A DNA stretch of 64,000 bases from Brachynemurus nebulosus (taxonomy: Eukaryota; Arthropoda; Insecta; Neuroptera; Myrmeleontidae), in assembly GCA_035578155.1 (NCBI GenBank), contig JAPWDM010000001.1:16842725-16906724 (forward strand), read 5' to 3'. This document shows, piece by piece, positions 44,586 through 56,661 of this stretch. Within the stretch, counting starts at the first letter, position 1. Every line of letters begins with the position of its first letter. Under the pieces are notes generated by a model. That model was given only the letters and a program-made list of their open reading frames with translations, did no database searches and had not been told where the DNA came from. Both the position numbers and the translations under genes were made by a program.

Positions 44586-46885
44586 GCTTTGCAATCTGCT
44601 TTTTAAAGATTATAAAATATGTATCTGTATCTACAAAGTTTAGAGGGTCCATCTAAATATACATAGACTGATGATGTTACAAATCAATTACCAAAGCTTC
44701 TGTCAGCAAAACATTTAAAGATATGCTGCAACAAAAGTGTATCAACGAGTCGCATTTCTTTTTTGTAATGTTTCGAAATGACTGGTAAGAAGTCTGGTAA
44801 TAAACTGCTAGTATGAAATCAATCTATATTTGCCAAGCGGGGCCGTGGAGAGACATTACGGGTCCCGGAGATAAATAAGATTATTCAAAAATTTTTCAGT
44901 GGTATGCTACTTTTTTTTGTTAATTTCAAAGTTACCGAGAAATTTAATTTTTCGTGTCTGTTAAAAATTTAACATTAACATTTAATGAAAACAAACTGTT
45001 AATGGGGGAGGGTCCTCCAGACAACAGGTTTTTTTAATAATTTTTTTTTTTTTGAGAAACAATACATTTATTGCATCAAATGAAGTTACATAGTATAGTA
45101 TATGTTATGATGTATTCACTCATAAATTTTATGCAAATAATTAAAAAAATAGCGGTGTTACAGTTGTTTAAAGCTGACTCCTTCGATTTGCGCCGTGGAA
45201 GCCTCTTGTAACCAACTGAAATCAACCGGACAAAAATATTTTTATTGAAATAAGTCAGTAAGTCAGATGAAAAAATTTTTTTCTTCACAATTTAAACTCA
45301 AAAAGAAAGAAAATTTCACTTTTTTTTATAAACAAATTGTTTTAAACAACGTTTATAACAATAATTTATGCTAAATTTATGCAAAGGCCAATACCTTAAA
45401 GAATATCTGTACAAAATTTAAAGTTAATATTAAACTTTTTAAATTGTGTTCCATGACGCGGAAAAAAACGTGTTTTGAGAAAAACCCGATTAAAGTTTTC
45501 GTTTTTGAGTTAAAAGCAATTTATAGTTATGTACCTAAGCTATAATCTTTCTATTGAGCTTAAAACATTAGAAATATATTCTCTTGGGTCCAAATAAACT
45601 TAATCAATCACTTAATCAAAGCTCTCCCCCTTAATCAATAATGTTTACAGTGATTTATCTTCATTTCCTTCAAAATGGCTTTAATAAACATCGTATTTAC
45701 AAGGAAATAAAGTACACCACAAAACTTGACATTTGCTGATAATACCAAGTCAACCAAGAAAATTAATATTCAGTGTTTAGTGTCATATGAATGTTTATTA
45801 TTTATACCTCTACCGTTTTTATCACCTCCAAGATCAAAAACATTTCTTAATATTCATTAAAATGGGAGTTGTTTATAAGAATCTTACAATTTTATGTTAC
45901 TGTTTCCGAACACATAAATTATCAAGTAAATTGCAAATAAAATACATAAACTGCTTTTAATTCACATAAAGTTTGGTGCACTTGATTTCTAAAAATATTA
46001 GAGATGATTTTGATTACAAAATAGCTGGTAGTAAAAGCAAATGAGGGATGAATAAGTTATGTATGTACCACTGCCGAGACAACTGTATCTACAAAGTTAT
46101 ACCGGGGATAATATAGGATGTATAAACCTACATATAAACATTGTTTGTAACTAACCGTATAGAATTTGATTTTCATATGCAAATAAAACACAATTATATT
46201 AATTTGGACATATTCCAAAATGTACACGCCCGACGCCTGATATGACTTGCTTGTTTAGAGAAAATAACCTAAAGTACATAACATAACAATAAAGCGTTAA
46301 ACAGCCTCTATAAGGTGGACAATTTATATAAATTATACCAACATCAAACTGATACTATTACCAACATCAAACTCACAAAAAAAATTTAAAAGTTGTATTT
46401 ACCCTGTTTGAATGCTTTTATCAATTGAATGTGATTTTAGATTTTGACTTCTACTTATTGCTTAATTTGCAAGTTCTTCTAGGTATGTTTGAAATATTTG
46501 ACGAAAAACTGAAATTTTTACATTTTACTAATTCGTAGATGCAACTAATAAAAGGAAAGTCTTAGCATTCACAGATTTAATTGACGTTTTTGCCTTTTTA
46601 TCCGCTCAGATAAAATTTAATTTTTTCAAGTATCTCGTAAAAAATGGTAAAAGATAGACGAAAAGTTTTAATTGAGACTATAACTTTTTCAATTCGGCAA
46701 CAGGGTTGTAACTTGGGAGAAAAAATTAGTAAATACGTTCTCTATTACCGTGTGTCTCTTTGTATTTAAAATTTGTTTTAGATTGTTGAAAAAATCCTTG
46801 TTTTCCAGTAACCTATGACTCAATACCTGTTAACCCTATTAAAATCAAAATTTTAACTTTAAAAATCTAAGAGATCCTTAATCTA
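44586..46885. other. 2.3-kb spacer, no gene supported
   Basis: A GGGGCCGTGGAGAGACATTA start at about 44840 is the end of a hAT-like MITE (compare 16131) without visible partner. The reverse frame at 45076-45288 is unrecognised. Otherwise A+T-rich. Confidence 0.4.
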
Positions 46886-47821
46886 ACAAGGGGAGTATCA
46901 AACATGGGAATCACGGATTTGGGAGAAATTAATATATGTTATGGAATATATTTCTCTGAGTATTGTAGTGACAATAATTTAAGCCAATGCGACTTTATTT
47001 AGAAATTAAACGCACGACAAATTTCGAATAACATATCGTGTTTGATATGTATCAGTTAGTTGGTATCGTCTGCAACAAGGGCCGCTGGTGGTGTGGTTAG
47101 TGTCTGCTCTTATGTATGTAACTTTTTTTAATATACAGACGGAAAGGTTCTATGTTCGAATCTATGTCTTTCCAACATAAATAATTTTCTTTTCAATTTT
47201 TTTTTTTTAAATTTTTTCAGTATTGTACAATGGTCAGTTACATTAACGATGCTATAATTCTTTTTTTAAATGGAGATATGGTATTCTTTTTTATGTCATT
47301 ATTATGCTATAATTATTTTCTGAGAAAGGTGATATAATATTTTTTGTACATGATGTCATTTTACGTAACAGTAAGTTTATCGTAAATTTTAAATTACTGA
47401 ATTTTTTTTTTACATAATATTAAAGCCGATTTTTATTATAAATTATTTATACTATTTTTAGGCATTCTTCATTTTATCCTTATTTAAAGTAATGGCAATC
47501 GTATAATTTTTTATAATAATGACATAAAAAAGAATACCATATCTCCTTTAAAAAAAAATTATAGCATCCTCAATGTAATTAATTAACTCATTGTACAATA
47601 TTGAAAAAGTTAAAAAAAAAATTGAAAAGATAATTATTTATGTTGGAAAGGCATAAATTTGAACATAGAACCTTTCCGTCTGTAATTTTTCGTGCGTTTA
47701 ATTTCTAAATAAAGTCGCATTGGCCTAAATTATTATCACTACAATACTCAGAGAAATATTTTCCACAACATATATTAATTTCTCCCAAATCCGTGATTCC
47801 CATGTTTGATACTCCCCTTGT
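46886..47821. mobile_element. 936-bp foldback element with ACAAGGGGAG termini
   Basis: ACAAGGGGAGTATCAAACAT (left) equals the reversed right end over well over 100 bases, through AATTTCTAAATAAAGTCGCA, with few changes. After an insertion in the left arm (about 47030-47130) the inverted match resumes (CGGAAAGGTTCTATGTTC, GACATAAAAAAGAATACCAT) to about 47300. Total paired arm length is roughly 350-400 bases. Superfamily unknown; the target duplication is unclear. Confidence 0.75.
47079..47174 (+). other. tRNA-like segment with A-box and B-box resemblance
   Basis: GGGCCGCTGGTGGTGTGGTT then AGTGTCTGC resembles a tRNA 5' half with A box, and about 60 bases on GTTCTATGTTCGAATCTATG resembles a T-arm/B box. 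The stems do not pair as in a real tRNA, so it is at best a tRNA-derived SINE head or decayed tRNA. Only the B-box half is present in the opposite arm of the foldback, so the A-box half lies in the inserted or asymmetrical part. Confidence 0.3.
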
Positions 47822-48295
47822 AGAAGCTTAAAATTATAAAAAAAGTACTTTTAGAATTCTTAGAGGTAGCTTTTTCAAACGATACCTCACACAATATACT
47901 AAAGAACCCATTTTTTAAACTAATACCCTACTTTAATCCAAAAAAGTTTTTTTTCTAGTCGTTAACTGACGATATATCTACCCGTCATCAGAACCTAAGA
48001 TTGTGCCAGATTTCAAATTGTTACCTTACATAGTTTTCGAAAAAAATCTCTGTGACAGACGAGTGGGTGGACAAGAGTGATTTTATAAAGGTTTCGTTAT
48101 TTATTTCAAGGTGCGGAACTCTAAAAATACTTACTTACCTAAATGTAAACGTAAAAATACCAAAAATATAAATTAACAATTTTTAAAAATTTATGTAGAC
48201 TGGAAAAAAGTGAAATAAAAAAACTCTGTCGCGAAAGTTATTTGGTTTTAAATCATATCCTTAATTTAAATAAGATACTGTAAGTAAAAAAATTT
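47822..48295. repeat. LINE-tail-like sequence
   Basis: Around 48035-48135 GACAGACGAGTGGGTGGACA, GTGATTTTATAAAGGTTTCG and GGTGCGGAACTCTAAAAATA follow each other. From memory, GACAGAC...TATAAGGGTTCCGTTTT...TACGGAACCCTAAAAA is a frequent non-LTR 3'-end phrase in insects, and this is a decayed version. No coding region is attached. Confidence 0.5.
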
Positions 48296-49128
48296 CCTTA
48301 AGCCCGCCACACATCTACAGTTTCAACTGATAGTTTGAACCGAATAGTTTAAACTGTCAGGTGGAACTGTACACTGTAGAAGCACATACACGTATAGTTC
48401 AGTCTTTCAGTTTTTACAATGGATTGGAAATAGTAGGACAATTTCAGCTAGCAACATCTTTGATTCCGCGGAAATTACATTTTTAAAAAAAAAAAATCAA
48501 ACGCACTTGCTCCTGACCACAGGCCAAAGAACATATTCTGTATATCCTGTAGACTCACTCTATAAATTTATAAATGAAGCAGCCAGATACGGCCAGTATA
48601 CGACTTGATAGTATTCTGTAATGTAGTAATCAATGCGATAACCTGTGGTATTTGTAGTAACGTTTTCAAATAATTATTGTCAATATATAATATTGATAAT
48701 AAAATTTTACTTTCTTAAGAAGAAACTGCAAAATTTTGAAAGAAAAAGAGTGGTATTCGTTTTAATTACCTATAGTTCCATTTGCAGAAAAGTGGACAAT
48801 ATATTATATTCCTTAAATCTCACCCGTCTCACCCCGTTACCACAAGAAAAATGTCTACAAACTGGCTTTACGCTTTGTCTAGTTGTATAATAATAATAGT
48901 GTTCATTCGTCTGTACTTCTGACACAAATTGAACTGAGAACTGTACAGTTGAACCCCCACATACGCAACAATCAGTTGAACCTTTCAGTTTAAAAAATTG
49001 CAATTTCATTCGTATCAGTTTAACTGTACAGTTGCGTTGAACTGAGACTGAAATACCCACACACGTAGAGTTTAAACTGTATAATTGAACTGTTCAGTTG
49101 AAACTGTACGTGTGTGGCGGGCCTTAAG
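48296..49128. mobile_element. TTAA-4 element (or CCTTAAG duplication), 819 bp
   Basis: CCTTAAG stands at 48296-48302 and 49122-49128. Inside are CCCGCCACACATCTACAGTT and, reversed, CCCGCCACACACGTACAGTT, continuing to TCAACTG. Both subterminal zones repeat CAGTTTAAACTGT, GTTCAACTG and related motifs. Duplicated TTAA would make it piggyBac-like; a 7-bp CCTTAAG duplication would point elsewhere. Frames 48645-48890 and 48770-49060 are within it and show no known domain. Confidence 0.72.
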
Positions 49129-50125
49129 TGAAGACAGTCATTATCAGCATGAACTAATACAACAATTTAATTATATGATGAAAGTACTACATAGTACAGA
49201 TACACAGAAATGCAAAAGATTATAATGCCGGGAATAAGAATTCTAAATCGTTAGTAAAAGCAAAAATATACACCACGCATTTTGAAAAATAATTACTCAC
49301 AATACAATAACTTTTATCGTTAAAGTACGAGGCTGATGCGTTAGTGGAAAATAAAGCATACATCAAATTACTGATTTTAATATGATATTCATACAGTTAA
49401 AGGTTACGTTGTTCATAAGTTCAAACTATCGTTTTCATTTACATATTTGAAATTGGATCTTTAATCATTTTAGTCCAACCTGTATTCTCAGGACTACATA
49501 TATTCATACATCCACAGTATTCATGTACATATTTTACATCTAATTATAATGGTTATTTCTTTGAAAAGTATTAGATATTATTAGAATTACAAATTTTACA
49601 TAGAAAATACATACACATTCTCTAAATAATATATTATGTATCCAAATAGAATCCTACGCATGTTTTCTGTTGAAAACGTTAAAATTAATATCGTTTGAAG
49701 TGTAAACATTAAATTTCACGTACATTTACGTCAATTGTAATTATTTTGCATGTACAACACATATATACACATACTGCCGGCGCGGCGATGCCAAAATTGA
49801 CATTTTGATTTACTATTGTGAACTTGAATTTGAAAAGGAAATTGAATTTATTTTATTTTCTGTAACAACTCAGTGTATTTGCAATCTGTATATAAATGAT
49901 GATTTTAGATAATTTATAATTCTAAATTTGCGAAAGGTTTTTGTTTGCTCTTTGTTTTTTAAAAAAAATCATTTTACGACAAAATTATAAATGATTGTGA
50001 CAATGTCAATGTTAAAGGTGATGCATATGTCTAGATAAACAAATAAAATCTGTAGTTTTAGCCTTGATTTTAATTATATGTTTAGAATAGTAATTTCTGT
50101 TAATGTTGTCTTGCAAATATAAATA
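49129..50125. other. Spacer, no feature seen
   Basis: A+T-rich; a small GC-rich spot CTGCCGGCGCGGCGATG at 49774 is isolated. No gene recognised. Confidence 0.4.
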
Positions 50126-50800
50126 ACTAGCATTTAAGCGCGGCTTCGTCCGCGTAGTTTTTAAAATTATGACATCTAGTTAAAACATAAAATGTACTTT
50201 CATCGCGTCGCTATTGAAAACTGTTACTTTTTTCTTTGGAATCTTCCCATAGAAATAAAATGTTTTCCCCGCAGAAAAAAAATAGACTATATATAACATT
50301 CTTTTAACAACATGCAAAATTCGAATGAAGTCAATGATTCTTTTTTATATCGTTTTAAATATATTTTCCCAGGGGAATAAGACTTTTCATAGGATTTAGA
50401 TATTTTCCCGAGGTAGAAAGCAGTCTGTGTTCTTTTACGTTCCCTCTGTAAATAATACGCCAAGTTTGAAATCAATAATCCTTTTTTTAATAGTCAATTG
50501 TCGTTACTTGTTTCGTTTTAAATACATTTTCCCTCAGGAATGAGATATTTTCTCATATTCAAAATTAACCTATGTTTATCGCTGTATATCGTTCTTTCTG
50601 TTAACAATATGTTAAGTTTGAACAAACTCAAAGAATCTTTTTTTGTATAATTTAAAATATATGTATTTTTCCAAAGTTATAAAATTTCCCACGGGATTGA
50701 TATATTTCCCCGGGGTAAAAAGTAGTCTGTCTTCTTTTCCGTCCTCTCTGTTAACAATATACAAAGTTTTAGGATTAGGATTATTATACAACGTGTCCCA
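50126..50800 (+). repeat. RTE-like 3' tail with internal direct repeats
   Basis: It starts ACTAGCATTTAAGCGCGGCT then TCGTCCGCG, a phrase that from memory begins many truncated RTE-type copies in insects. Three or four diverged direct units of about 170-200 bp follow, each with ATATTTTCCC..GGGG-type, AGTCTGTCTTCTTTTCC-type, CTCTCTGTTAACAATAT-type and CAAGTTT segments. No reverse transcriptase is present. Frames 50287-50475 and 50643-50969 fall within or across it. Confidence 0.6.
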
Positions 50801-51604
50801 GAACTATATCAGAAATATTTTAAGATATACTAAATGTGTTTTTGCTTGTCAACCCTATTTCTGGGGGAAATTTGAAAAAATTCTGAAATTTCCTCACTGC
50901 CTTAGCAAGGGTTTCAATAAAAGTACTGAGGAGTCTCCACATGTGAAGTACTCACGGACTTCTACATGAGAAGTGCCCCGAGGCTTCTCATAGGTAAATC
51001 CGGTCCTTCTTGATCTTATTTCTTAATGATACGGTTAGGATAGCGATAAATTAAATAAAGTGCGCCATATGTGAAAAATGTTTTTCTTTTTTTTAATCAA
51101 ATGAGTTACAGAATAAAATATCGAAAAAAATATCCAAATATTTTTATATATTTACAATAATTAATTGAGTTCTATTAATAGAATCAAAGCTTAGTATATT
51201 CTCTATGGTATAAAAAAAATACATAAAAAAGAATTGAATAAATATCAGCAAGATTACTGTCAGTCTATTCTACACTAATCTTTAGCCACGACTAAACCAT
51301 CTAGTGTTTCTGATTATTGATGTAAGCTGTTACGTAAGTATGTGAGCATTACTAAAAAAGAAATAAACTAATTGGCAATTTTTACAAAATAAAGTTTGTT
51401 TAGAGAATTTCTATCTCGATATTTATTGTAATTGTTTATTGTATAAATTGAAAATTTCTTTACAGACGTCAATTAAATTAATTACCATTTGGATTAAAGT
51501 ATTAATTGTTTATGCAGCTGTGTTTCATGTATAAAATTTTTCTCACATTCAATAAAAAAAGAATAAATAAATAAACAAAAACACTATATTGTGCTAAAAT
51601 CATA
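50801..51604. other. Spacer with a hAT-like end scrap
   Basis: CATAGGTAAATCCGGTCC near 50989 resembles CAGAGCCGGATTTAC-type termini but no partner is seen. Otherwise A+T-rich and featureless. Confidence 0.4.
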
Positions 51605-52112
51605 TTAAGGGGGCCCACTAGTGTGACCGCCTGAAAAAAGGGTACATTCGCTGATATGTAATAAATTCATGATAAAATTTTTGGACGAACAAATTAAAAA
51701 TTCAGTGAGTTATTCGCGATCTCCCAAGGCTCCATAAAAAAAAGTTCCCCACTGCTGCAGTGATAGCGACCTTCACAGTGTCTGAAATCAAAAAAACTAA
51801 AAAGCCTATTAAACTAGAAGGTATTGCCCGTACCATGAACCTGAATCGAAGAAAAAAAGTTGAAATTAAACAAAATGGCGGAGTTTTTAAAAAAAAAGTT
51901 TCAAATTTTGCGGGAAAATTTGATGATTTTTGGTCTCCAAAAATTACATTTTTTATTCGATCGGAAAACTGGAGGTTCATGGCACGAAGAAACGTAGGTA
52001 TATAAAAGAAGTTGAAATAAGAATTAAATCAATCGGATGATTTGTCTTCGAAATGCAGCAAATTTTAAAAATTTTCGAATTTTTCGAAATGTCACACTAG
52101 TGGCCCCCTTAA
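51605..52112 (+). mobile_element. TTAA-1 element, short copy
   Basis: TTAA at 51605-51608 and 52109-52112; ends GGGGGCCCACTAGTGTGAC and, reversed, GGGGGCCACTAGTGTGAC. The 500-bp body matches the reverse of the ends and centre of 4518-5447, which is about 430 bp longer. The forward frame 51760-52005 corresponds to the reverse frame 5134-5379 in the long copy (shared EIKKTKKPIKLEGIAR). Confidence 0.8.
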
Positions 52113-52605
52113 GGTTGATTAGAAATTAATGTCGATTTTAAAAATAATCGATGTAGTATATTGTCGATATATATTGTCGGTGGGTTGAGGAAACCCAAAG
52201 TATGTATAATGAAAACTTTTTTATGTAAATGATCGGGATCGTATAAAAAAATTCCCACAAAAAAAATTCAAAAGCTTCATAAAATAGCTATAAAACGTAT
52301 AGTTCGCTACAGATTTTAGGAAAAAAACTTTTTTTGGCGCAGTGGATCGGGATCGCATAAAAAACCTTCATGAAAAACATATAACTCCAAATTTCACGAT
52401 TTCTCTAGAAGTTGGTTTTCTGAACAATTAAATATTTAATTTTTACAATTGTTGCAAAAATTGCAATACATGAATGTGTAGAAAAACTGAAGATGTAGTA
52501 ATTAATATACTTATAATAAAATGCATTAAAAAGTATCAGCAACTAAATTTATCGCAAGTGTTCAAATTTCGTACTTTCTCTTACTTCTTATTCACATTAT
52601 GCATT
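52113..52605. other. Spacer between TTAA-1 and TTAA-2
   Basis: A+T-rich with two GATCGGGATCGCATAAAAA-type phrases (about 52231 and 52345), suggesting a small imperfect duplication. No gene. Confidence 0.45.
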
Positions 52606-53255
52606 TTAAGGTACCATGACAGTGTGATTCTGCCGACAAATAGTTAATTTTCACAATTTTCTTCGGATGGCTAGGATAGGGGAATGGGGATGAATTTTTT
52701 TTACGGTTAATACCACTATTTGACAATACAAAAATATTTTTTTTAATCATTTTTATTTGTTTTATAATTATTATAATTTTTTGAAAAAAGTGTGTTTAAA
52801 AAAGGGCGAAGATCGGTGCCCACGATTGTGGCCGCAGTTTTCATCCGAAGAAAAAAATCAAATAGATTATAAATCCTTAGGTAAGCCGCTATGTACCTAT
52901 AGGAGCTTTTTTTTTGAAAATTAAAAAAATGGCGGCTGTTTAAATAAAAAGTACAAATTTTTTTATAGTTTTTCGTGTGGAAAAATAGGGAGATTACCAA
53001 AAAAAAAAGCTCCCATAGATAAATAGCGGCTTATTGTATACCGATTTCCGCCCTTTTTTAAAGACACTTTTTTTCAAAAAATTATAGCAATTATAAAAAA
53101 TAAATAAAAATGAATAAAAAAAATATTTTATGTTGTTAAATAGTGGTATTAATCGTAAAAAAAAAATTCATCCCCATTCCCCCATCCTATCAATCCGAAA
53201 AAAAATCGCGAAAATTGACTATTTTTCGGTCAATCACACTGTGATGGTACCTTAA
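52606..53255. mobile_element. TTAA-2 element, copy 2, foldback form
   Basis: TTAA at 52606-52609 and 53252-53255; TIRs GGTACCATGACAGTGTGATT and, reversed, GGTACCATCACAGTGTGATT. Both halves are inverted copies of the same arm (AATAGTCAATTTTC, CCCCATTCCC, GGTATTAATCGTAAAAA and the reverse), so the element is an almost full-length palindrome; copy 1 has this arm only on its right. The reverse frame 52743-53000 is part of the arm. Confidence 0.78.
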
Positions 53256-54178
53256 TGGGCATTTGTATAAAAACTGCATAAAAAAGTCACATGCACAAAA
53301 AATGCACAAAAAAAGACCGCACAAAAACAGATTTCTGTGTGTTCTGCAATATCTTTAGTGCTTTTAAATTAACTGTGGTCTTTCTTCCCTGTCTATGGTT
53401 CATTTTAAGACTATAGTTGTCACCACGAAATTTTTCAAATTACTTATGCACCATATGTTTTGATACAATCAGGGCCGTGGAAAGAAATAACAAGTCCTGT
53501 GTACAAATAAAATTTTTTTCAAATTTCTTTTCTTTCAAACATGAAAATGTAAACATTTATCCATAGAGAATGAAAATTTTTTTTACAGACATGTGAAAAT
53601 TACACCAATTTGATATTAAGAAAATGGGGCCGACTTTTCTGTTCTTTTTCATCTTGAAACTTTTTCAAGTGACCTCTAAGTCTACAGCAGTAATTTTCAA
53701 CCATATGAATGCTCCTTCAGTCAGATTCTCTAACTTGATTTGCATAGATGTAAAAAAAGAATTTTTTGTCATTTGATTTAGTAGCATTTAAATAAAAATA
53801 AATTTTGAAAAATGCACGTATTGCGGAAATACGGCAAGACCTGTCAAACTTTGTTAATTTCAAAAATTCCATCGGTAAAAATAAAACGCCCGACAAGCGA
53901 ATACTGACATTTAACGCTATTTAAAAATGTTATTGGCACAATGGTCGTTTGGTAAGCAAATAGACAAATAAACAAACTGTGCCGATGTTAAATATGTAAA
54001 TCGTATGAAAATATTTTAATTTGAAAAATTAAAAACATCCGTTGAACATAGTGTTACACAATGATGGACAGTTAAGTCAAGTTAAGTGAATCGCTCAATG
54101 CTGGTAGCTGGGTGTTGAATATGTATTACAACAGCTATATAAATGTGTCAGTTACAGATGAGCGAAAAAAGACGTTGC
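53256..54178. other. Spacer, no gene seen
   Basis: CAGGGCCGTGGAAAGAAATA at 53469 is a hAT-like MITE end as at 16131, without visible right end. Otherwise A+T-rich. Confidence 0.4.
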
Positions 54179-54846
54179 GATCTGGAAAAAAACTAATCAT
54201 TTCGTGACAAATAAATTAGCATTAATCATAGAATTTATGTCGTATGGATTAAAAATTTTAGCAACTTTTGAAAAATATTAATATTTTTGTTGTTCATGTT
54301 AAACAAAACAAATATTAGAACGTATTTACGAATGACAAAACTAAAGATCTGGAAAAAAACTAATCATTTCGTGACAAATAAATTAGCATTAATCATAGAA
54401 TTTATGTCGTATGGATTAAAAATTTTAGCAACTTTTGAAAAATATTAATATTTTTGTTGTTCATGTTAAACAAAACAAATATTAGAACGTATTTACGAAT
54501 GACAAAACTAAAGATCTGGAAAAAAACTAATCATTTCGTGACAAATAAATTAGCATTAATCATAGAATTTATGTCGTATGGATTAAAAATTTTAGCAACT
54601 TTTGAAAAATATTAATATTTTTGTTGTTCATGTTAAACAAAACAAATATTAGAACGTATTTACGAATGACAAAACTAAAGATCTGGAAAAAAACTAATCA
54701 TTTCGTGACAAATAAATTAGCATTAATCATAGAATTTATGTCGTATGGATTAAAAATTTTAGCAACTTTTGAAAAATATTAATATTTTTGTTGTTCATGT
54801 TAAACAAAACAAATATTAGAACGTATTTACGAATGACAAAACTAAA
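54179..54846 (+). repeat. Four 167-bp tandem units
   Basis: Units begin GATCTGGAAAAAAACTAATC at 54179, 54346, 54513 and 54680, an exact 167-base period; I saw no difference among the four by eye. The array ends at 54846 where the next unit would start, and DNA on either side is unrelated. Length close to one nucleosome plus linker and near-identity suggest a young satellite-like expansion; copy number may be collapsed or extended in the real genome. Confidence 0.93.
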
Positions 54847-55506
54847 GAAAGACAACTTGTGACAGGAAAAATTTCTTTAGAATTTTTTTTTGTATTTTTA
54901 CGGCACACCTCTTAATCTTTTTGTGCACTTCTCTACGATTTAAATATTTACGATCCGAATTTACACGGATCGAGCTAAAAATCTTCAAAAGTTAAATTTC
55001 AAAAATGTTTGACTTCTAATAAGAAATATAAGGGTCTTTGAAGAAAAACAGAAAATAAAATCAAAATTGTCATTATGTGACTTCTGGAAAAAAAATCTGC
55101 GCCTAGAATATTTGAAATTTTTTTGTTATAGTTACTTTCCGTTTAAGTTTCATCGACTATAGTAAAAGGTACGAAGAAAATTGAAAAAATCAAAATTTTT
55201 CAATTTTTTCAAAAAGTTAGAAATGGTAATAACTTTAGAACTACCTACTGACGAAAATGTACAAAATTTTGCTTGTTTTAGTCCTTATTCGCACGAGAGT
55301 TAAAAAAGCGAAGCGTTAAGACACGACGTTGGCGCTTTTAAAACTTTATCAATATGTTTATTCATATGAACTAGTTTCATTTCTCTAGCCTCGGTAGATT
55401 TGAAGATATTCAATAATTTTGACGCCAACGATTATGCGCACTAAATGTTCAGACGAAAAGTCTAGGTCCACATATTTCCATCTAGGTTTTTAGTTTTCTG
55501 GTCTCC
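54847..55506. other. Spacer, no gene seen
   Basis: A+T-rich. A phrase around 55280-55340 (GCACGAGAGTTAAAAAAGCG) and another near 55420 look like transposon debris, but no ends are defined. Confidence 0.4.
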
Positions 55507-56403
55507 TTAAGGGGAGGTTTACTTGAGAGTCCTTAAAAATTATGTATTTTTCTGGAATTTTTTTCTCAAGAACGGAAGTAAATATCAATTTCAAATTTTG
55601 TACACATATTTACTAGGTATTAGACTGTACAAAAAAAAAACTTTCAAGGAAAAATATAAAAAATTATCCATTTTATAGATAGTGCAGTGTAACGATCCGA
55701 AAATCCGATGCCTTGTTGGTTGACATCATAGCGCCGGTAATAAACCACTGAAATCCAAAAACAAAAAAGATTTATAAAATATATGAACAGTACCGGCACC
55801 TATACCTATAATATTAATAAATTCCTGAAAGAAAAAAAAAGGCGGATGTGTGAACTTTTGATTACGATTTTTGTCTTATTTTTCGCTCTTTAAAGTGAAA
55901 TAAAAATAAAATATTGAAAGTGTATCAAACTTAGGTATAGGTGCCGGAGAATTGAATTATCGTTAAAATAAAAAAATAAAAAGAAGGATCCATCGGATAG
56001 TTTTTGAGTTATCGTGGTCACCAGTTCCAAAATTGTGGTTCCGAGATATTATAAAATATATATTAAGAAACGTATTTTCAAAATTTCATATTTAATATTC
56101 GTTACCGGGTGAATTATGTTTTTTGGATTTTTTTTATATAGAAAACTCGATTCGGTTAATGTGCAATAATTTTTTTTTTTAAATACTTTCAGCAAAGTCA
56201 CTTTGAGAACATATTCTACACACAATTTGCTATCAATTTCTACAAAAAAAAAATCGATTTATTGATCGAATCTCAAGTAAACTCTCTTTATAATTATTTG
56301 CAGCGAAATCATTTTGGGAACATATTCTACACATAAGTGACTATCAATTTCTGAAAAAAAAATATCGATTTTTCGAAGGACGATCAAGTAAACCTCCCCT
56401 TAA
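55507..56403. mobile_element. TTAA-5 element, 889 bp
   Basis: TTAA at 55507-55510 and 56400-56403; TIRs GGGGAGGTTTACTTGA and, reversed, GGGGAGGTTTACTTGA, identical for 16 bases. A further CTCAAGTAAACTCTC occurs inside at 56271. No transposase-like frame. Single copy in the window. Confidence 0.75.
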
Positions 56404-56661
56404 GCCCCAAAACGGTAAAATCTGGAAAAAACCGCATATATGTCTGATTATCATACTCTCCCTTCTTATAGCTATAGCAATGCTATATAGCCTGTATGGA
56501 CGTAAAGTAATACTTACTACTCTTTTGGAATGCCCTCATAATTCCTCTAAATCCTTACAAATATTCTAAAAATTTTGTGTTAACTAAATTCTGTTTCGAT
56601 TACGATTATCCAGTTAGGCAAAAAGTGCATTATCTTCAGCAGGAAAAAATATCCACCATTA

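Noticed and set aside
44838..45020. Complete hAT MITE starting GGGGCCGTGGAGAG, by analogy with 16131
   Set aside because: No matching right end or 8-bp duplication could be found, so only a lone end is noted. The same applies to 53469 and 60188.
54179..54846. 167-bp units as a CRISPR or rRNA spacer array
   Set aside because: The units are too long, have no spacers, and no rRNA genes are nearby; a satellite-like tandem repeat is simpler.
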